A stretch of DNA of 64,000 nucleotides from Branchiostoma floridae (GCF_000003815.2 NC_049981.1:1542481-1606480); one strand, 5' to 3'. Shown: positions 11,804-23,944, numbered from the stretch's first letter. Program-made: numbers and translations. The notes: generated by a model not told the origin, from the sequence alone.

Positions 11804-12515
11804 GGCCCCGTTCATGATACAAAAAATGAAACGGTTCTATCGGTTAGGCCTGGAAATCCGACAGCAAACGACAGGAAACGGTTTGCATTTTGCGTTCACG
11901 ATGCAAACTTGCAAACCGTTTCAGTTGCTTGAAAAGGCAAGGTAACGCGACCTCTGACCCCTGAGGTTGTTGTGATCTTGCCCAAACTTGTACTTCTGTG
12001 TCAGATTATCGGTCTTTGATCGAAATTGAACTAATGTCTTACTGAATTCGAAGCTGGGTTCTGTTATGACCTTGGAAATGCCTCTGAAAACATTGTGGCC
12101 CCGATATATGCCATGCTATGACATTTCCACTGGATGTCCTGACGCATTTCCCTTACGATATCAGGAATGCGTAGCTCCTCAGTCGACCAAGAGGCGGCCC
12201 GATTATAGAAACGAATCGTACGATTGAAAACACGGCCGAAACACCCGAATGACAGGTTAGAAATTGTACTTTTGCACCGTGGCGCCACCAAATATGAACG
12301 CACATGCCCAGATGTAAAACGGATCGCGCCGCTTTTGCGTTCGATAAGGAAGAAACCGTTTCAATACTACCTCGCGAGGAGGTTCCGAACAAACCGTTTC
12401 CTATCGCTTCAGATCCGTTTCGGACCGTCCATGATGACAAAACTTATCCGTTTCAGCTGGCCTAACCGATAGTAACCGATAGAACCGTTTCATTTTTTGT
12501 ATCATGAACAGGGCC
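11804..12515. mobile_element. Foldback DNA element with about 45-bp inverted repeats
   Basis: The left end GTTCATGATACAAAAAATGA continues through AACGGTTCTATCGGTTAGGCC to 11,850. The right end (12,460-12,515) is its reverse complement with one extra ATCGGTTACT-type 10-bp step. The roughly 610-bp interior repeats AAACCGTTTC-like motifs in both orientations and is CpG-rich. Overlapping frames on both strands lack a transposase signature, so the copy looks non-autonomous. Ends resemble hAT (CAGGCCCC), but no 8-bp duplication was found. Confidence 0.85.
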
Positions 12516-12743
12516 ACAGTTAATGCTGCATGTTGTTTTGTGCTTTCTTGTAGTGTTGTTCTATTTTGCTTACTGAAATACCTCTCCGAGTCTGTTATTC
12601 CTTTTATGCTAATTGCACATACTACTTGCACAGCTGCATATGTCTAAAAAGGCAGGAATTTCAATTGTCCGTGATCTTAAAGCTGTATATACAATGCAGA
12701 CAATTGTTTCTTGTCAGTCTTGTTTTGTACATAGCTTCTGGCA

Positions 12744-13059
12744 CAGGGCTTGAAATACTACTTTATTTCATCATCATCATCCGGGCGTGCTGGTTGCACG
12801 GATGGACATGACATTATTTATTTATCCTACTTTATTTCAATTATCGGCTATATGTGATAACTAATTTTAAATCATTGAGAAACCATAGCATTAGCAACCC
12901 CTCCCTGCAAAAATATACCCTGCTTTGGAAAAAAGCAAAGTTGCTGTCCCTATGCACAGCTAAGGACTATAATGTATAAGGAGGAAAACAACAGCTATTT
13001 TTTTAGCATGCCAAACTCCAAGTGCTACTTGCAGGTTGTATGTGACTATTTCAAGCCCT
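12744..13059. mobile_element. TIR element, CAGGGCTTGAAAT family, degraded copy
   Basis: It starts CAGGGCTTGAAAT and ends ATTTCAAGCCCTT, the same terminal sequence as the element at 5.47 kb. The interior is unrelated or strongly diverged and has no coding capacity. Confidence 0.6.
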
Positions 13060-14989
13060 TTTATGAACTACCTAGCCACAACAGCTTTCTACCAACAAAA
13101 ACTGAATCCATATATTTATATTGAAAACAAAATTGCCAGCGAACTTCACATAAGAGTAACCCATGAGGGGAAACTGTCTATGTTGATGGAAAACAGTGAG
13201 GATTGTTTCCTGTAAACCGTGGAGCGTTCCAGCAAATTGAGCATGGAACAGGAGACATCACAAGGGTGAAATCAACTGAGCCAAGAGAATAGATCTACTA
13301 TTCTTGGGTTTCGCCTACACAAACTTGATGGTCTGGATGGTTTCCTCGTATCAGCCATTGCAAAGCCACTTTACACTATGGCTAGCTACTTGAAAAATCT
13401 CCATTCTTCACCACAATAAAGGTTTTCGTACCTCTGCTTTTCTTCTACAATTGCTCTCCCAGCAAAGAAAGGAATTCTGGCTCATTTGGATAGATAAGAA
13501 TAAACTAATTCTGTACATGTAAACTAACAGTTCTCGAAGAAGAGGGTGTTGATTTTTGTGTTGGTGTTTTGGTTGGTCTATAGAATATATACAACTATCC
13601 TGGTACTGAATTTGAATATTGTATCCAGAATAGGTAAGCCCTTTGCAAAAACTAGCACAATTGGACAGAGAACACAGTGAATGTTGATCGAAATGAAACT
13701 AAAAAAATGAACACCTCTTAAAGTGTGCTATGGAAACCAAACAATGCTACCAGGAAATACAAGACCAGTTTCCAAGATCCAGAAAAAGCATCAAATTGGG
13801 ACAAAAGTCTTAAGTTTCCGCTTTGTCCTTCTCCATTTCCGGTTGACAAAAGACTTAATGAAAGGAGACCCAGATTTCTTAATCTTCTAGATTTAGCAAG
13901 ACATCTTTAGTCCTTTCAGAAAATATCTTTGAAAAAGGAGATGTCGTTTTTGGTAAGAAGTAGGCTAAGAGCGTCTTACAATGATGAAAACATCGTATTT
14001 GCTTTTTCCATTATCTGTTTGGCTAATAGGTTGTCAGTTTGAAAATTGATAGCAGGGTTTTGGAGGGAAAAGAAAAAGGAAATGGTTTGAAAGGATCTTG
14101 GGCGGACTTTGCATTCTGCTATGGAGACTTTTCATTCTTGCATGGAGGTAAATTTTAAGCATTTCAGGATATTGGATAAGATCTCATTTGTGTGGGTCTT
14201 TATTTTTCAACAATGTTGGGTTTTGTGTGATTCGGTATTCTGACGTAATTGGAACATGATAGTTTTTTTTTTCTTTAACTAGAGTGACGAAAGTTAAATG
14301 TATGCATTTCTGCAAATTGGAACAAAACTGGAAATATCTGGTGCACCCAAATTTGGAGCTATGCACCAAATATTTGTGCTTAAACTTAAAGGTGAGAACT
14401 TAACCTGTGGAATTTTTTCAAAAATCAGTTTCGAATCTTCGCCAATGAATACTTGTTCTAGGGCACTTAGCAACTCACTAACAAACTAAAGATTACAAAT
14501 GTGTCACTCCTACCGAAGCCGACATGACCTCGGAAAAAAGGATTGGCTGGAGGTCAGAGGTGAAGTCAAGGTCGCAGGGTTAGGACCAGTGAGTTTACTG
14601 TCTTACCCCTTTGACCTTCAGATTAAGATGGAACTTAAGATACTCCAGACTTAGGAACTGACAGGTTAAGAGGCCTGGTTCTGGTTGGTAAGGCCGAAAC
14701 AATTTGTTTTCTTGGTTCTCATAGTGATGGAAGCAAGATTTTTAGCAAGAACTCTCCCTTTGTCCTTGGACAGAAATTTGCTTGTCAGGACGTCAACAAA
14801 AATTTTACCCTATCTGTCAAAAAAAAACCCTGATGTTCCTGACATGAAACTGATAAAAATGTACTTATAAGCTTAAAATGACAGATTTAACAACCAAAAC
14901 CAGCAACATTGGTCCCAAACAAGGAGTTGGACAGAAAAAATTTATAGTTGGAGACTTGAGCAAATTTGAATCGTTGACTATATTCCATC

Positions 14990-15500
14990 CCTGAAACTGT
15001 GAGTACCAAGGTACACACTTTCCCCTCACACTCTGTTTTCATTTGATTTCCCTGTCATGTTATTGAAATCCAAGCCAAGAAATCAATCTTTGTTTGAGGG
15101 GCTTGGAAAATTTGGCAACAAGTTAAGATGAAAACAGAATCAAAAAGGAGGAATCTGGCCACGACACTGTGTGTAGCAAGGTACAGACTTCCCCTTAAAT
15201 ATATTTTGTATTTGCTGTTGTAGTTCTTCAGATTTTTGTGTTAGTTTATTGTTTATGGTTTTCACGTTAATTTCTTCTCAGCAACTGTAAAAACAATGTG
15301 AAAATACCTTGTTCTTTCTTCTGTCCACCCACCATCCCATTGTCTCAACCTCAAACTTGAACCACCGCAAACACTCCATTTTCTTCCTAGTACAGCAAGA
15401 TAAAAGCCCCACAAAGTCTGATAATTTTTTTCCGGGTGATGTTAGCCATTGAAGAATCATCTTCTAAAGAACCAAGAAATTGATTTGTCGTGGCCTAAGG
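14990..15500. repeat. Dispersed repeat fragments, including a TTA-MITE end
   Basis: The phrase CTGAAACTGTGAGTACCAAGG and TACACACTTTCCCCT recurs, diverged, near 5,940, 15,175, 23,440, 40,965 and 51,345. AACCAAGAAATTGATTTGTC at about 15,470 matches the terminal repeat of the 4.06 kb MITE. Limits are approximate. Confidence 0.5.
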
Positions 15501-16109
15501 AACTGTCAGGTAAAAGTAAGAGGTTTCAGGGCCTGGGTGGCCACCAAAACAAATAAACTCCCAGCAGGGGAAAAATCACTGCTTTGATAAGAAAGGTAAA
15601 CTGTGTTGGAGGGGGGAGGGGCAGTCTGGTTCCTGTTACAGCTGTGTCATGGGAGGACAGGTGGTCTGATGTCTCAGTTGAAGGAACTTCAAGCAGTGTA
15701 CAGTGCTGTCTTCAGCTTTAAATCCATCCAACCCATTATTTGGGAGCCCTCTGTAATCATTTTCTTTGTTGAATCTGACATTTTGTGCTTCTGAAAGAAC
15801 ATTTTCATATCAATTTTATGTTTTGAAGTTCAGATATTTTGATGGAGTGAAAGTTTTGTCAGTTCTAACGACCAGATTTTCTTATCGGGACAGAGGCACG
15901 GGTCCTGGTAACAGCCCTGTAGTAGTAGGATTTTGAGTCTGCTGTCTCAGTTTTAAAGTTAAACATTGTTACAGTTGGGTGCCTATTCTAGTGGTTCGTA
16001 ACCCCTCTTTGACTGTTGTCGCATACATGCTGGCTTACTAGGAGGAAGGGTTGCAGTCCTTTGGATGGAGGACAGGTGTTTTCCGTTGGCTGTCACAGTT
16101 TCAGGAAGG

Positions 16110-16200
16110 GCCAGTAGGTTCTTGGTGCTGTGTTGCAGTGGTTATGGGGGACCTGAATGTACTGGGTTTGAATCCCAACTGTGGTTGCTCAGTTGACCTT
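16110..16200 (+). mobile_element. tRNA-like SINE head
   Basis: TTGCAGTGGTTATGGGGGAC (A-box-like) is followed by GGGTTTGAATCCCAAC, a near-canonical B box that pairs as a T-arm. The tail is unclear. No intact tRNA acceptor stem was found, so it is not called as a tRNA gene. Confidence 0.55.
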
Positions 16201-16304
16201 CATGCTACAGGATAGGGTTGAAGTCAATGAGTCTGGGAATGGTCCACTGCACACTACAGCTGTTTTGATTCTAATCTGTTGTGTTGAGAAAGTTGACTAT
16301 ACAG

Positions 16305-17335
16305 TCAGGGTTACAGCTGCTAATATGTAAACTCATGGAATTTTGCAGACCGTGAGATGAAGCTGGTCAAGGTAGGGAGGCTGTGTCTAGCCACTAGTTG
16401 TGTTTTGTGTTCTTCTGTTACAATCTTAGGGACCAGGGTTGGACAAGTCCACTAGCCTGATTGTCCCAGGCAAGTGAAAATGCCGATCGGACAAGCACAT
16501 GTCCTACCCAACCCCACTTGCCTAATTGGGCAAGTTAGATTTTTCTATGAGTGAGATTTTGATATACTTTTCCTAGTCATGGCATTAAGTCTTGGTCAAC
16601 ACAGAAAAATAGAGCCAATGATAAAATAATTCTACTGATGGAAGTGAAATTTAAAAAAAAAGAGAATTGTTTGAATTTTGGGTAAATGAAAAGTTGGCTC
16701 AGGCAAGTGAATTTTAGAAAACTTGTCCAGGGGACGTTGAACACTGCTAGGGTTGCTTCACAAAAATGAGAATTCTCTGAATTTCAAGACATCTTCACAT
16801 TGGTTGTAAGAGTCAGTGTCTTGTCACAAATGAAACATTCATGTGTTTGGGTTCTTCTGTCACAGTTGTTGGAATGTCAACAACAGTAAGGGTTGCCCTA
16901 CAAAAATGTGATTGTACCAAATTTGCAGACATCTAACCACGAGTACTTGCAGAAGAAACTATGAAAGGGCTGTAAGAAGGTTCCTGTTTCTCGTCAGAAT
17001 TGGAGCAAGGCCACACTGTCAGGTGTTTTGGTTCTGCTTTTCACAGTTGCTGGAATTAGATATAGGTTTCCCCCAAATAATGTAAATTTGGATTTGCAGA
17101 CGAAACTATGGGCCTGGGCTATAAGAACGTTTCTGTTTTTTGTCACTATTTTGAGGCCACAGGTGTTTTGGTTCTACTTTCAAAGATGCAAGAATTAGAT
17201 ATGTTGAGGGTCACCCCACAAAAATGTAAATGCTCCAAATTTACAGACTTTTAACCACAAGACAAAATTGTGGCAAGGGCCAAAATAGGGACCCTGTTTC
17301 TTATCATCATTATTAGAGAATTCCAGGTGGCTCGC
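16305..17335. repeat. Degenerate tandem duplication, about 140-170 bp unit, split by a TE
   Basis: Phrases recur in fixed order about five times: GGGTTGCCCTACAAAAATG, CCAAATTTGCAGAC, AACTATG..GGGCTGTAAG, CCTGTTTCTTGTCA, GGTGTTTTGGTTCT and TCACAGTTGCTGGAAT. The element at 16,434-16,746 sits inside the array, so the duplication probably predates the insertion. Confidence 0.75.
16434..16746. mobile_element. Short TIR-like element, CAGGGTTGGACAAGT ... CACTG
   Basis: It opens CAGGGTTGGACAAGTCCACT and closes ACTTGTCCAGGGGACGTTGA then ACACTG, an imperfect inverted terminal repeat. Internal CAGGCAAGTGAA and TTGCCTAATTGGGCAAG motifs repeat. No coding capacity is seen. Confidence 0.6.
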
Positions 17336-17982
17336 TTCTTCTGTCAACTGTTAGTGGAAAGTTGAACTGGTTGCAAGTAAGGAACTCAGGCTACCTATTA
17401 ATAGGCTGGACAATTTTCAAGTTGAGCACTGCATACTTGAAATGGTTTCCCAGCCACTAGACATGTAATTAACCCAGAGTTACAGGGAACAGGCTTCCAA
17501 CAGAAAAGGTTAAGAGTTGTCGAAGTCCCTCTTGAGGTATTTTTATGGAGCATTGTGTATAAAAGGGATTCTGAATGTGTTTTTGTCTGGTTTGTGTCTG
17601 ATGTCTTGTCAAGTTGTTATCGTGGATTCGCTCACGTGTAGGGACCAATCGGGCCGTTGTCCAGCATTTGGATGATTCCAGACGTTAGAGATGTCAAGGT
17701 TCCCAGATAAAATAGCAGAGAAGCGACTGTATATTTAGTGTACAATAAAAGTCAGAGCGAGAAGCAACAGTATATAGTGTATAATAAAACGTCGGAGCGA
17801 ACTACTTTCCGGATGGTACCCAGGCTAGATCAGAGCAGCTAGGAAAAATAGAACTTCCATGACTGTACTTTACTGTAAATGACGTACGTAGGGTAAACCT
17901 AACCAGACAACAGTGCCCTCCAGTTAAAAGTGAAACTTAAGATGCAACGTCAAAACACGTCAGTATGATCAAACACCGGATA

Positions 17983-18002
17983 CTACTACTACTACTACTA
18001 CT
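17983..18002. repeat. TAC/CTA trinucleotide microsatellite
   Basis: About six tandem ACT units. Confidence 0.85.
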
Positions 18003-18140
18003 ATCTCGCCGCTGACGCAAGTCTGATCTGATATGTCTTTATTTACAACGTCAACTGGCACAGCTGGGTTCTATCCGATTTTCCGGTTGCCGACAGTAAC
18101 AGCTAGGAGGGAAGACACGGAAGCATCTGAACCCTCCGAA

Positions 18141-18300
18141 GCGTGCATGGTCCAGTGGTTAGTGACCCTGCCTCTCGGCGAAGAGGCCGTTAGTTTGAGT
18201 CAAATCCACTGTCATAGATGCTACTGGATAGTGTTGCCGTCCTCAGGACAGAACGTTAAGCCGTGGTCCACTACTCATTATACTTGTCAAACAGAGCTAG
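18141..18300 (+). mobile_element. tRNA-derived SINE
   Basis: GCATGGTCCAGTGGTTAGTG (A box), TTAGTTTGAGTCAAAT (B-box-like) and CAGGACAGAACGTTAAGCC occur in order. The same parts occur on the opposite strand at 31.8 kb. The RNA polymerase III head is decayed. Confidence 0.72.
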
Positions 18301-18309
18301 GGGTTTTCG

Positions 18310-18750
18310 ATCTGATCTGTTTCTGGGAAAATCGTCTATCTTTGGGCTACCTTGCTTTGACGTTGTCACAAATTCCAGCCACTCAGATAAACACATGTTG
18401 AAAATTGTCTGCTGACAGCAAAGTGGAACAAAAGTACCTAGAATTTGTAGAAAATGGGTTAAAGGTCCTAAATGGCTGTAATGCTGACATAAAAACCATG
18501 ATCCGATCTACACCTCTTGGCTCTGTTGCTTTGATGTATCAAAAATTCCAACCCTACAGACAAAGCCATATGTCGAAAATTGTCCTCTGGCCAACTAACG
18601 AGACCAAAGCACCTAGGAAACAGCTTAAAACTTCAGACAGGCCGTTACGCGTACATAAAAACCATGATCATCTGTTTGAAACAAAGCCGTATCTTTAGGC
18701 TACCTTCCTCTGACGTAATACAAATTCCAGCCCTCTGGAAAAATGCATTC
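18310..18750. repeat. Degenerate tandem repeat, about 175-bp unit, 2.5 copies
   Basis: GGCTACCTTGCTTTGACG, ACAAATTCCAGCC and ATGT.GAAAATTGTC recur with copies starting near 18,344, 18,518 and 18,697. The small frames here are an effect of the repeat, not genes. Confidence 0.75.
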
Positions 18751-19609
18751 TTCATTCCATGTGTATGGAAACTGAGATTAAAAACACTGACATTTGTTAG
18801 CAAACGCAGCATATCTCCCTCAATATGTCACCATGCATTGCATCGTACAATGCATCTTAGTGAGCTATTGACAGAAATGAAGGCACTTTTCCTTATCACT
18901 GTCTCGATTAATTCTGAATTCTTGCATCTTGTCTTTGTGATAAGAAAGCCAGACAGTCAGGGAAGGACCCCTCCCAAGTCTTAGAACTTCGTCTTTAGTC
19001 CCTTCTCAAGGTAGGTCTGCCTCCTGGACTGAATACTGAACTTGGAAGGACAATTAAGTTTCAATTAAGTTTCAAGGTGTTAACCACAAGTAAGATTCAA
19101 GCTTTCCTCCCAGCACTCTGTTCTCATGTTTCGAAAGTGAAATTTCGAGCTTAAAATGTCTAAAAAAAATCAAGAAAACAAACTGCAATCTTACTATCGG
19201 GGACATCTAGGCTATCTTTCCTTTCAAACATTGTAACACAAGATAGCGATCTCTGCCAAGGAAGGACTCTTGAAGAACACTGCTCCTTATTTTCTCGTCT
19301 TGACATTTGTGGAGACCTGTACTATCCAGTCTTTGCCAGGCTCTTCCTGTTTTCGATGTCTCGTGCCCTCCTGAGGGGGAACTGAATTCTTGCTTGTCTG
19401 CAGTACGATGACTGGTACAGCCAGAGTCCCAGCAAGCCTTGGCATGGGAATGTTAGGACACGTCAGGGAGGCTTGACTGCCCGAGGGCCAGCATGTGCTG
19501 GGAGTGAACGGGAAGTTTTCGGGAAGAGATTAAATCCCTGCTTGTCAGCAGTTGTGCATGTGTCATTGGCTTTAATGTCTCAACCTATGTAACATACATT
19601 CATGACTTA

Positions 19610-19802
19610 CTGTAAATGCAAAAACTTTTGCGGTAGTTTTATGTACACTGTTTTTGCGTTGCCAATTCACCACTGCGAACATTTTCCATGGCAATCAAGA
19701 GACTACAGTGCATGGTGCTACCGCGGACTTAAAACCACCGTGAACAATCCCTTTTCCCGCTACCGCGAAATTAAATCCCTACGAACTTAAATGCATTTAC
19801 AG
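19610..19802. mobile_element. TA-flanked MITE, CTGTAAATGC family, copy 2
   Basis: CTGTAAATGC at the left end, GCATTTACAG at the right, and TA on both flanks (19,608-19,609 and 19,803-19,804). Confidence 0.88.
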
Positions 19803-20444
19803 TACTTACTGTCTGGTTTGTCGTCTGTTTCGTGCTGTCTTATGAGGGTTAGACGTACACAAGGCCATTGTCGAGTTAAGGGCTGTCGCCAGCTTTCTCT
19901 GTCTTGTGGTTTGGCATTTTGTCATGTTGTTGCTTCGAAATCTTGGCCTTACGAGTACAATGTAAGCTCTCGTTAGCACAACATGTTACTATTGTTAGGA
20001 ACATTTTGACAGCAAATGATATAACACTTTGCATTGTATACATCCAGAAGGTTCACAACAACTCAAAGGTTCTCAATCAGAAATCTTTCGGTGTTTTCAA
20101 CTTTTTGTCTCTAAAGAGCTGATGAATCGACTGGTGACAGCCTGTTACAAACAAGTACCTTAAAAATGACAGGCTGAATAAAAGTTGAAAACTTGAACTA
20201 TGCGGCTCCAGATGTCTTACTGTCAGTGTGCAAGATGTTGGTAACTTGAAGAATGAATCCATTGTACAAGAAACTACCTTAAAATGACACAATTGTTTGG
20301 CTATGCAGCCCTGGGCTGTAGTCGGGTCCAATCGCATGATGCAGTCTCAAAGAAGATTTCACATCTTCAAACTGTTGTGCAGAATGATCTTCAAGTAGTT
20401 TAGCCTACAGAATAGAATAACGTGGCCCAGAGTATGGTGATCTT

Positions 20445-20600
20445 TGATCAGAGACGGGCGCGTATCCGGACCCGGAGGCCTGCCTCGATCGCTGACGGCC
20501 CTCGTGGGGGGAGTAAATACCTCTGTGTGGGATGTTTTCTGCTAACGGGCGGACGATGTGAGACAAAGTCAAGGGCGCAGACTGGCTGACATTCCTTCTG
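20445..20600. promoter_or_regulatory. CpG-dense repeat-poor block (candidate cis element)
   Basis: It has a high CG density relative to the flanks, with ATCTTTGATCAGAG (TCF/LEF-like) at its left edge. No repeat phrases or coding signature were found. Regulatory function is inference only. Confidence 0.3.
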
Positions 20601-20774
20601 TAGGGCACGGCAGATTGGAAAGACAAAAACAAGATTTGTCAGTAGAAGAATGCATGCTCAACCAAAAGCAAATTCTGATTTTAAAAATACTCCTAAATTG
20701 AATTGAATCAAGTTTAAGAAGCAGTAGATTCAGTTTTAATGCTTGTGTCATGACGAAGAAAATTTTCAAAGTGA

Positions 20775-20846
20775 CCAACAAAAAACGGTCACGATGGCCA
20801 GGTGGTCATTATGTTGAGGTGGTCACTTGTGCAGGTTTGACTGTAT
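20775..20846. repeat. Dispersed repeat 'GGTGGTC...CAGGTTTGACTGTA', copy 1
   Basis: GACCAACAAAAAACGGTCAC, GGCCAGGTGGTCATTATG and CAGGTTTGACTGTA occur in order. Related copies are at 21,345-21,425, 37,197-37,258 and 37,262-37,350. Confidence 0.65.
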
Positions 20847-21344
20847 CATCATGTTATAATGATTTATAAAAGCAAAAATTACATTGAATTTTTTCATGGT
20901 CGAAGAGAAGAAAATGCCTCAATCTTTGAAATAACTAGTTTGAATTCAGAACTAAACCAACCATGCCATAAGCTATCTTGATGAAACAAGACAGAATGAT
21001 AACATAGTGTAGCTTTGGTTAACTGCCTTTCAACTGCACGTATTGCTGAATGCAGTAGACGTGACTGTCTGACTTTGAACTTGAAGCAAATCAGCCTGTT
21101 GCACATGTTGGGTTTATGATAGGGCCATGGCTTTGATAAACTGGGCTCCATGCTGTGTTTGAAAGGTAAAACATGAGTGAATAGGCTTGCTTTTATTTTA
21201 CCTCAAGATGAAGCAACTTGTATATGAGTATTCACATCTGTCTATAGCAACAACTCAGGGGACTTAAAGAAAATGGTCACAGAAGAGGAGTAAAAACTAT
21301 AGACTCAGACAAGATTCTGGATGATTGGATCAATGTCAATATGA

Positions 21345-21425
21345 ATGATCAGAGGACCAACGAAAAAGGGATCTCATTGGTCAGGTGGTCCTTATATGGA
21401 GGTGAGCACTCGTACAGGTTAGCTT
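21345..21425. repeat. Dispersed repeat 'GGTGGTC...', copy 2
   Basis: GAGGACCAACGAAAAAGGGA and GTCAGGTGGTCCTTATATGG match the order seen at 20.78 kb. Confidence 0.65.
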
Positions 21426-21485
21426 TTATTTTATTCATTCATTTTCTCATTCACTCACTCATTCATTTATGCTTTCATTCTACTA
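21425..21485. repeat. ATTC-type degenerate tetranucleotide repeat
   Basis: Runs of ATTC/CTCA/ATTT tetramers. Confidence 0.7.
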
Positions 21486-22879
21486 TACTATACTGTCACT
21501 ATGCGTTCACTTTTTTGATACGCATAATTATGGGGAAATGTAGTGGGCTCCACCAGAAATAACAGTTTTTGCATGGTTGAATTTAGACATTTGTTGCCTT
21601 TTAAGATGCGGATAAGCCGGAGTTTTGTTTGCAATGTCACGGACACAGGAGGAAGCCAAGTGGATCTGATTGCATTTGTGGGTTCCCGAATATTCAAAAT
21701 ACCTTTCTAGCTAATGCCCTGGTATTGTGTATCATTGTTTTCATTAGGGTTGTTACGGCTATCCTGTTTGGAAATGTCACGAAGCCGATCATTTGTACTT
21801 ATGTAACGGTGATATGAAATTTAATCCCAGCTTCTAAGAAGGGATTTTGCTGTTGTTCTTGAAGGATTTCCACAGCTTGGGGGGTGCCGAAACAGGTGCA
21901 TTCTTGAGCCGTTGGTCCCAAGTTCAAAGCCAAGAAAAGGCCAGATTTAAGACGGTAAGAAGTGATAAGATCAAGGGAGGTCGGGACGTACCATTTGAAT
22001 TCAGAGGGATAACAAACATCAGAAGAAAGTTCATCAATTTCATCCAGCTGGATTTTAGAGTATAAAAAGAAGGAAATTTCGTACAAGAAACATAGGAATA
22101 GGAAACAGTGACAACTTTTCATGTACATTTGCCAATCATAAAAATGCCATATGCATATAAATCCCTAGCTGAAAAATCAACACCCCTTCATCAAGTTTTT
22201 GGATCAGGCCAGTCAACAGTTAAAAACCTCAGGCATTCTGGGCCAGATGGCGACGCAATACCACCCTCGGAAACTTCCGATAAATTTAGCCCAGAGGCTT
22301 AGACAGGGGCTTGGCAGCGTCAAAAGCAGTCGGCATGCTGTTTTTAGCGGTGCTTAAGCTCTCAGACGTGCAAAGGCACATGTAGGAGCGATTCTAGTGG
22401 GATGTCTGAAGAGTTTGGCTGTGATCTTGGCTTAGCCATGGGCTAGGCTGTTGTCAGGATGGCGATGTTTTGAGATTGGTATCTGTGTCTGTTATCTCTA
22501 CCTTTGTTACTACCTCAAAGTTTACAAAGAAGGTCATGTTTCGTAAGCTCGAAGCTATTTCCAAGAAACTACATTATATTTTCAGCGAGCAAGCCTCAGG
22601 TTGCTTTTTTTTATCCAATGTAAAATGGAGATATGGTTTTGGGTGTGTCTGTCTGTTTATGATGATATTTTGCATATGGGTAGGTGTTGGGAAGACGAAG
22701 GTCAGGGTCAATTTTTGGCCACCTGGTATATGACCTTGGTACTGCAGCAGAACTTCTTTTTTTTTCTCAATCTTTTGACCTGGACATGCTGTGGTCTTGA
22801 TTTCTTGATGGCAGATAGCTTGTAATGCAAGGAAGAAGTGGTGTGTGTTTGGGCCCTCTAGCAGCTTGCTTAGAACAGC

Positions 22880-23330
22880 AAGGCTTAAAGTGACTTAGGG
22901 ACAGGAGTGTTGGTAGCTGAGGTGTTAAACTTTACTGCCAGATATATTTTTGAGTATTTTTGTTGATTTCTGAAATCTTGCTCCGAAGCCGCCTTCAAAT
23001 CTGATTCTGAGAGAAGTCTATTTTTGCAGCAAGTGTGCCTTCGGCTGTTTTTTTTGGAAACGGCAGGGGTCAAATAAGATTAGAGGTGGCTTAGGGACAG
23101 AAACCGCGGCAGCTGAGGTGTCGTATCCTCCCCAAGTTTTTCATCGAGCCTTTCTGCATGAAAATATCACCCTTGATGCCCTTCGATATTTTAGTCAACT
23201 TTTAGATCGTGTTCTCAGAATATGCTGGGAGTGAGCCTTTTGGTGTTTTGTGGAAATGGCAGGAGTAGAAATGGATTTGAGGTGGCTTAGGACAGAAATG
23301 TCGGCAGCTGTGGTGGTGTTGCCGCCCAGG
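22880..23330. repeat. Tandem duplication with 196-bp period, three copies
   Basis: The phrase TGRCTTAGGGACAG...GGCAGCTGAGGTGT starts at 22,891, 23,087 and 23,283, a step of 196 bp each time. A TTTTTTGGAAACGGCAGGGGT-like phrase precedes the second and third copies. The units are well diverged apart from these anchors. Confidence 0.75.
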
Positions 23331-23504
23331 GCGTTGACACCATGTTTTGTGTCACACTGCGGCAGACTTCAACATACATCTGTGAAAACAAGAAGTTAGG
23401 AGGAAGAGTTTCCTCCGACTATATCAATTTGACTCTCTGAAACTGTATGTAACCAAGGTGTAGACTTTCTTCTTCAGACTAAATTAGACTAAATGTTCTT
23501 ACAT

Positions 23505-23750
23505 GTCTGAATGATGGATGGATGGATGGATGGATGGATAGACGGACGAATGAATGAATGAATGGACAAACAGATGATTGGATCGTTGGATGGATAAATT
23601 GATTGATGGATGGACAGACAGATGGATGGACTGACGGACGGACGGATGGACAGACGGACGGACGGATGGATGGATGGACGGACGGGCGGATGGAAGGATG
23701 GACGGATGGACAGACAAATAGGTGGATGAAGGAAGGGAGGAACAAATGAG
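23505..23750. repeat. GATG/GACG tetranucleotide microsatellite
   Basis: Tandem GGAT and GGAC tetramers with interruptions. Open frames on the opposite strand encode only HPSI/RPSV repeats and are artefacts. Confidence 0.95.
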
Positions 23751-23944
23751 CAAATGAACAAACTTAAGCCTGGATTGCCTTCTTGGCCTCCTTGAAATGG
23801 AATTACCAACAAATAAATTTGGTGTGGCCACACAGAAACTTCAAACTGAGAATGTGGGGATAAGGACCTAAGGTGAGAAGATCAGAGGTTTCAGATTTAC
23901 TGAGGAGATGGCCTGGGCTCGTTACTGAGCTCTTCTTAACGACC

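Noticed and set aside
16110-16200. Possible tRNA gene
   Set aside because: A- and B-box-like sequences are present but there is no acceptor stem or clear anticodon arm; fits a SINE head.
23479-23833. Three minus-strand frames of about 90-114 codons
   Set aside because: Pure microsatellite translation (RPSVHPS); no flanking gene structure.
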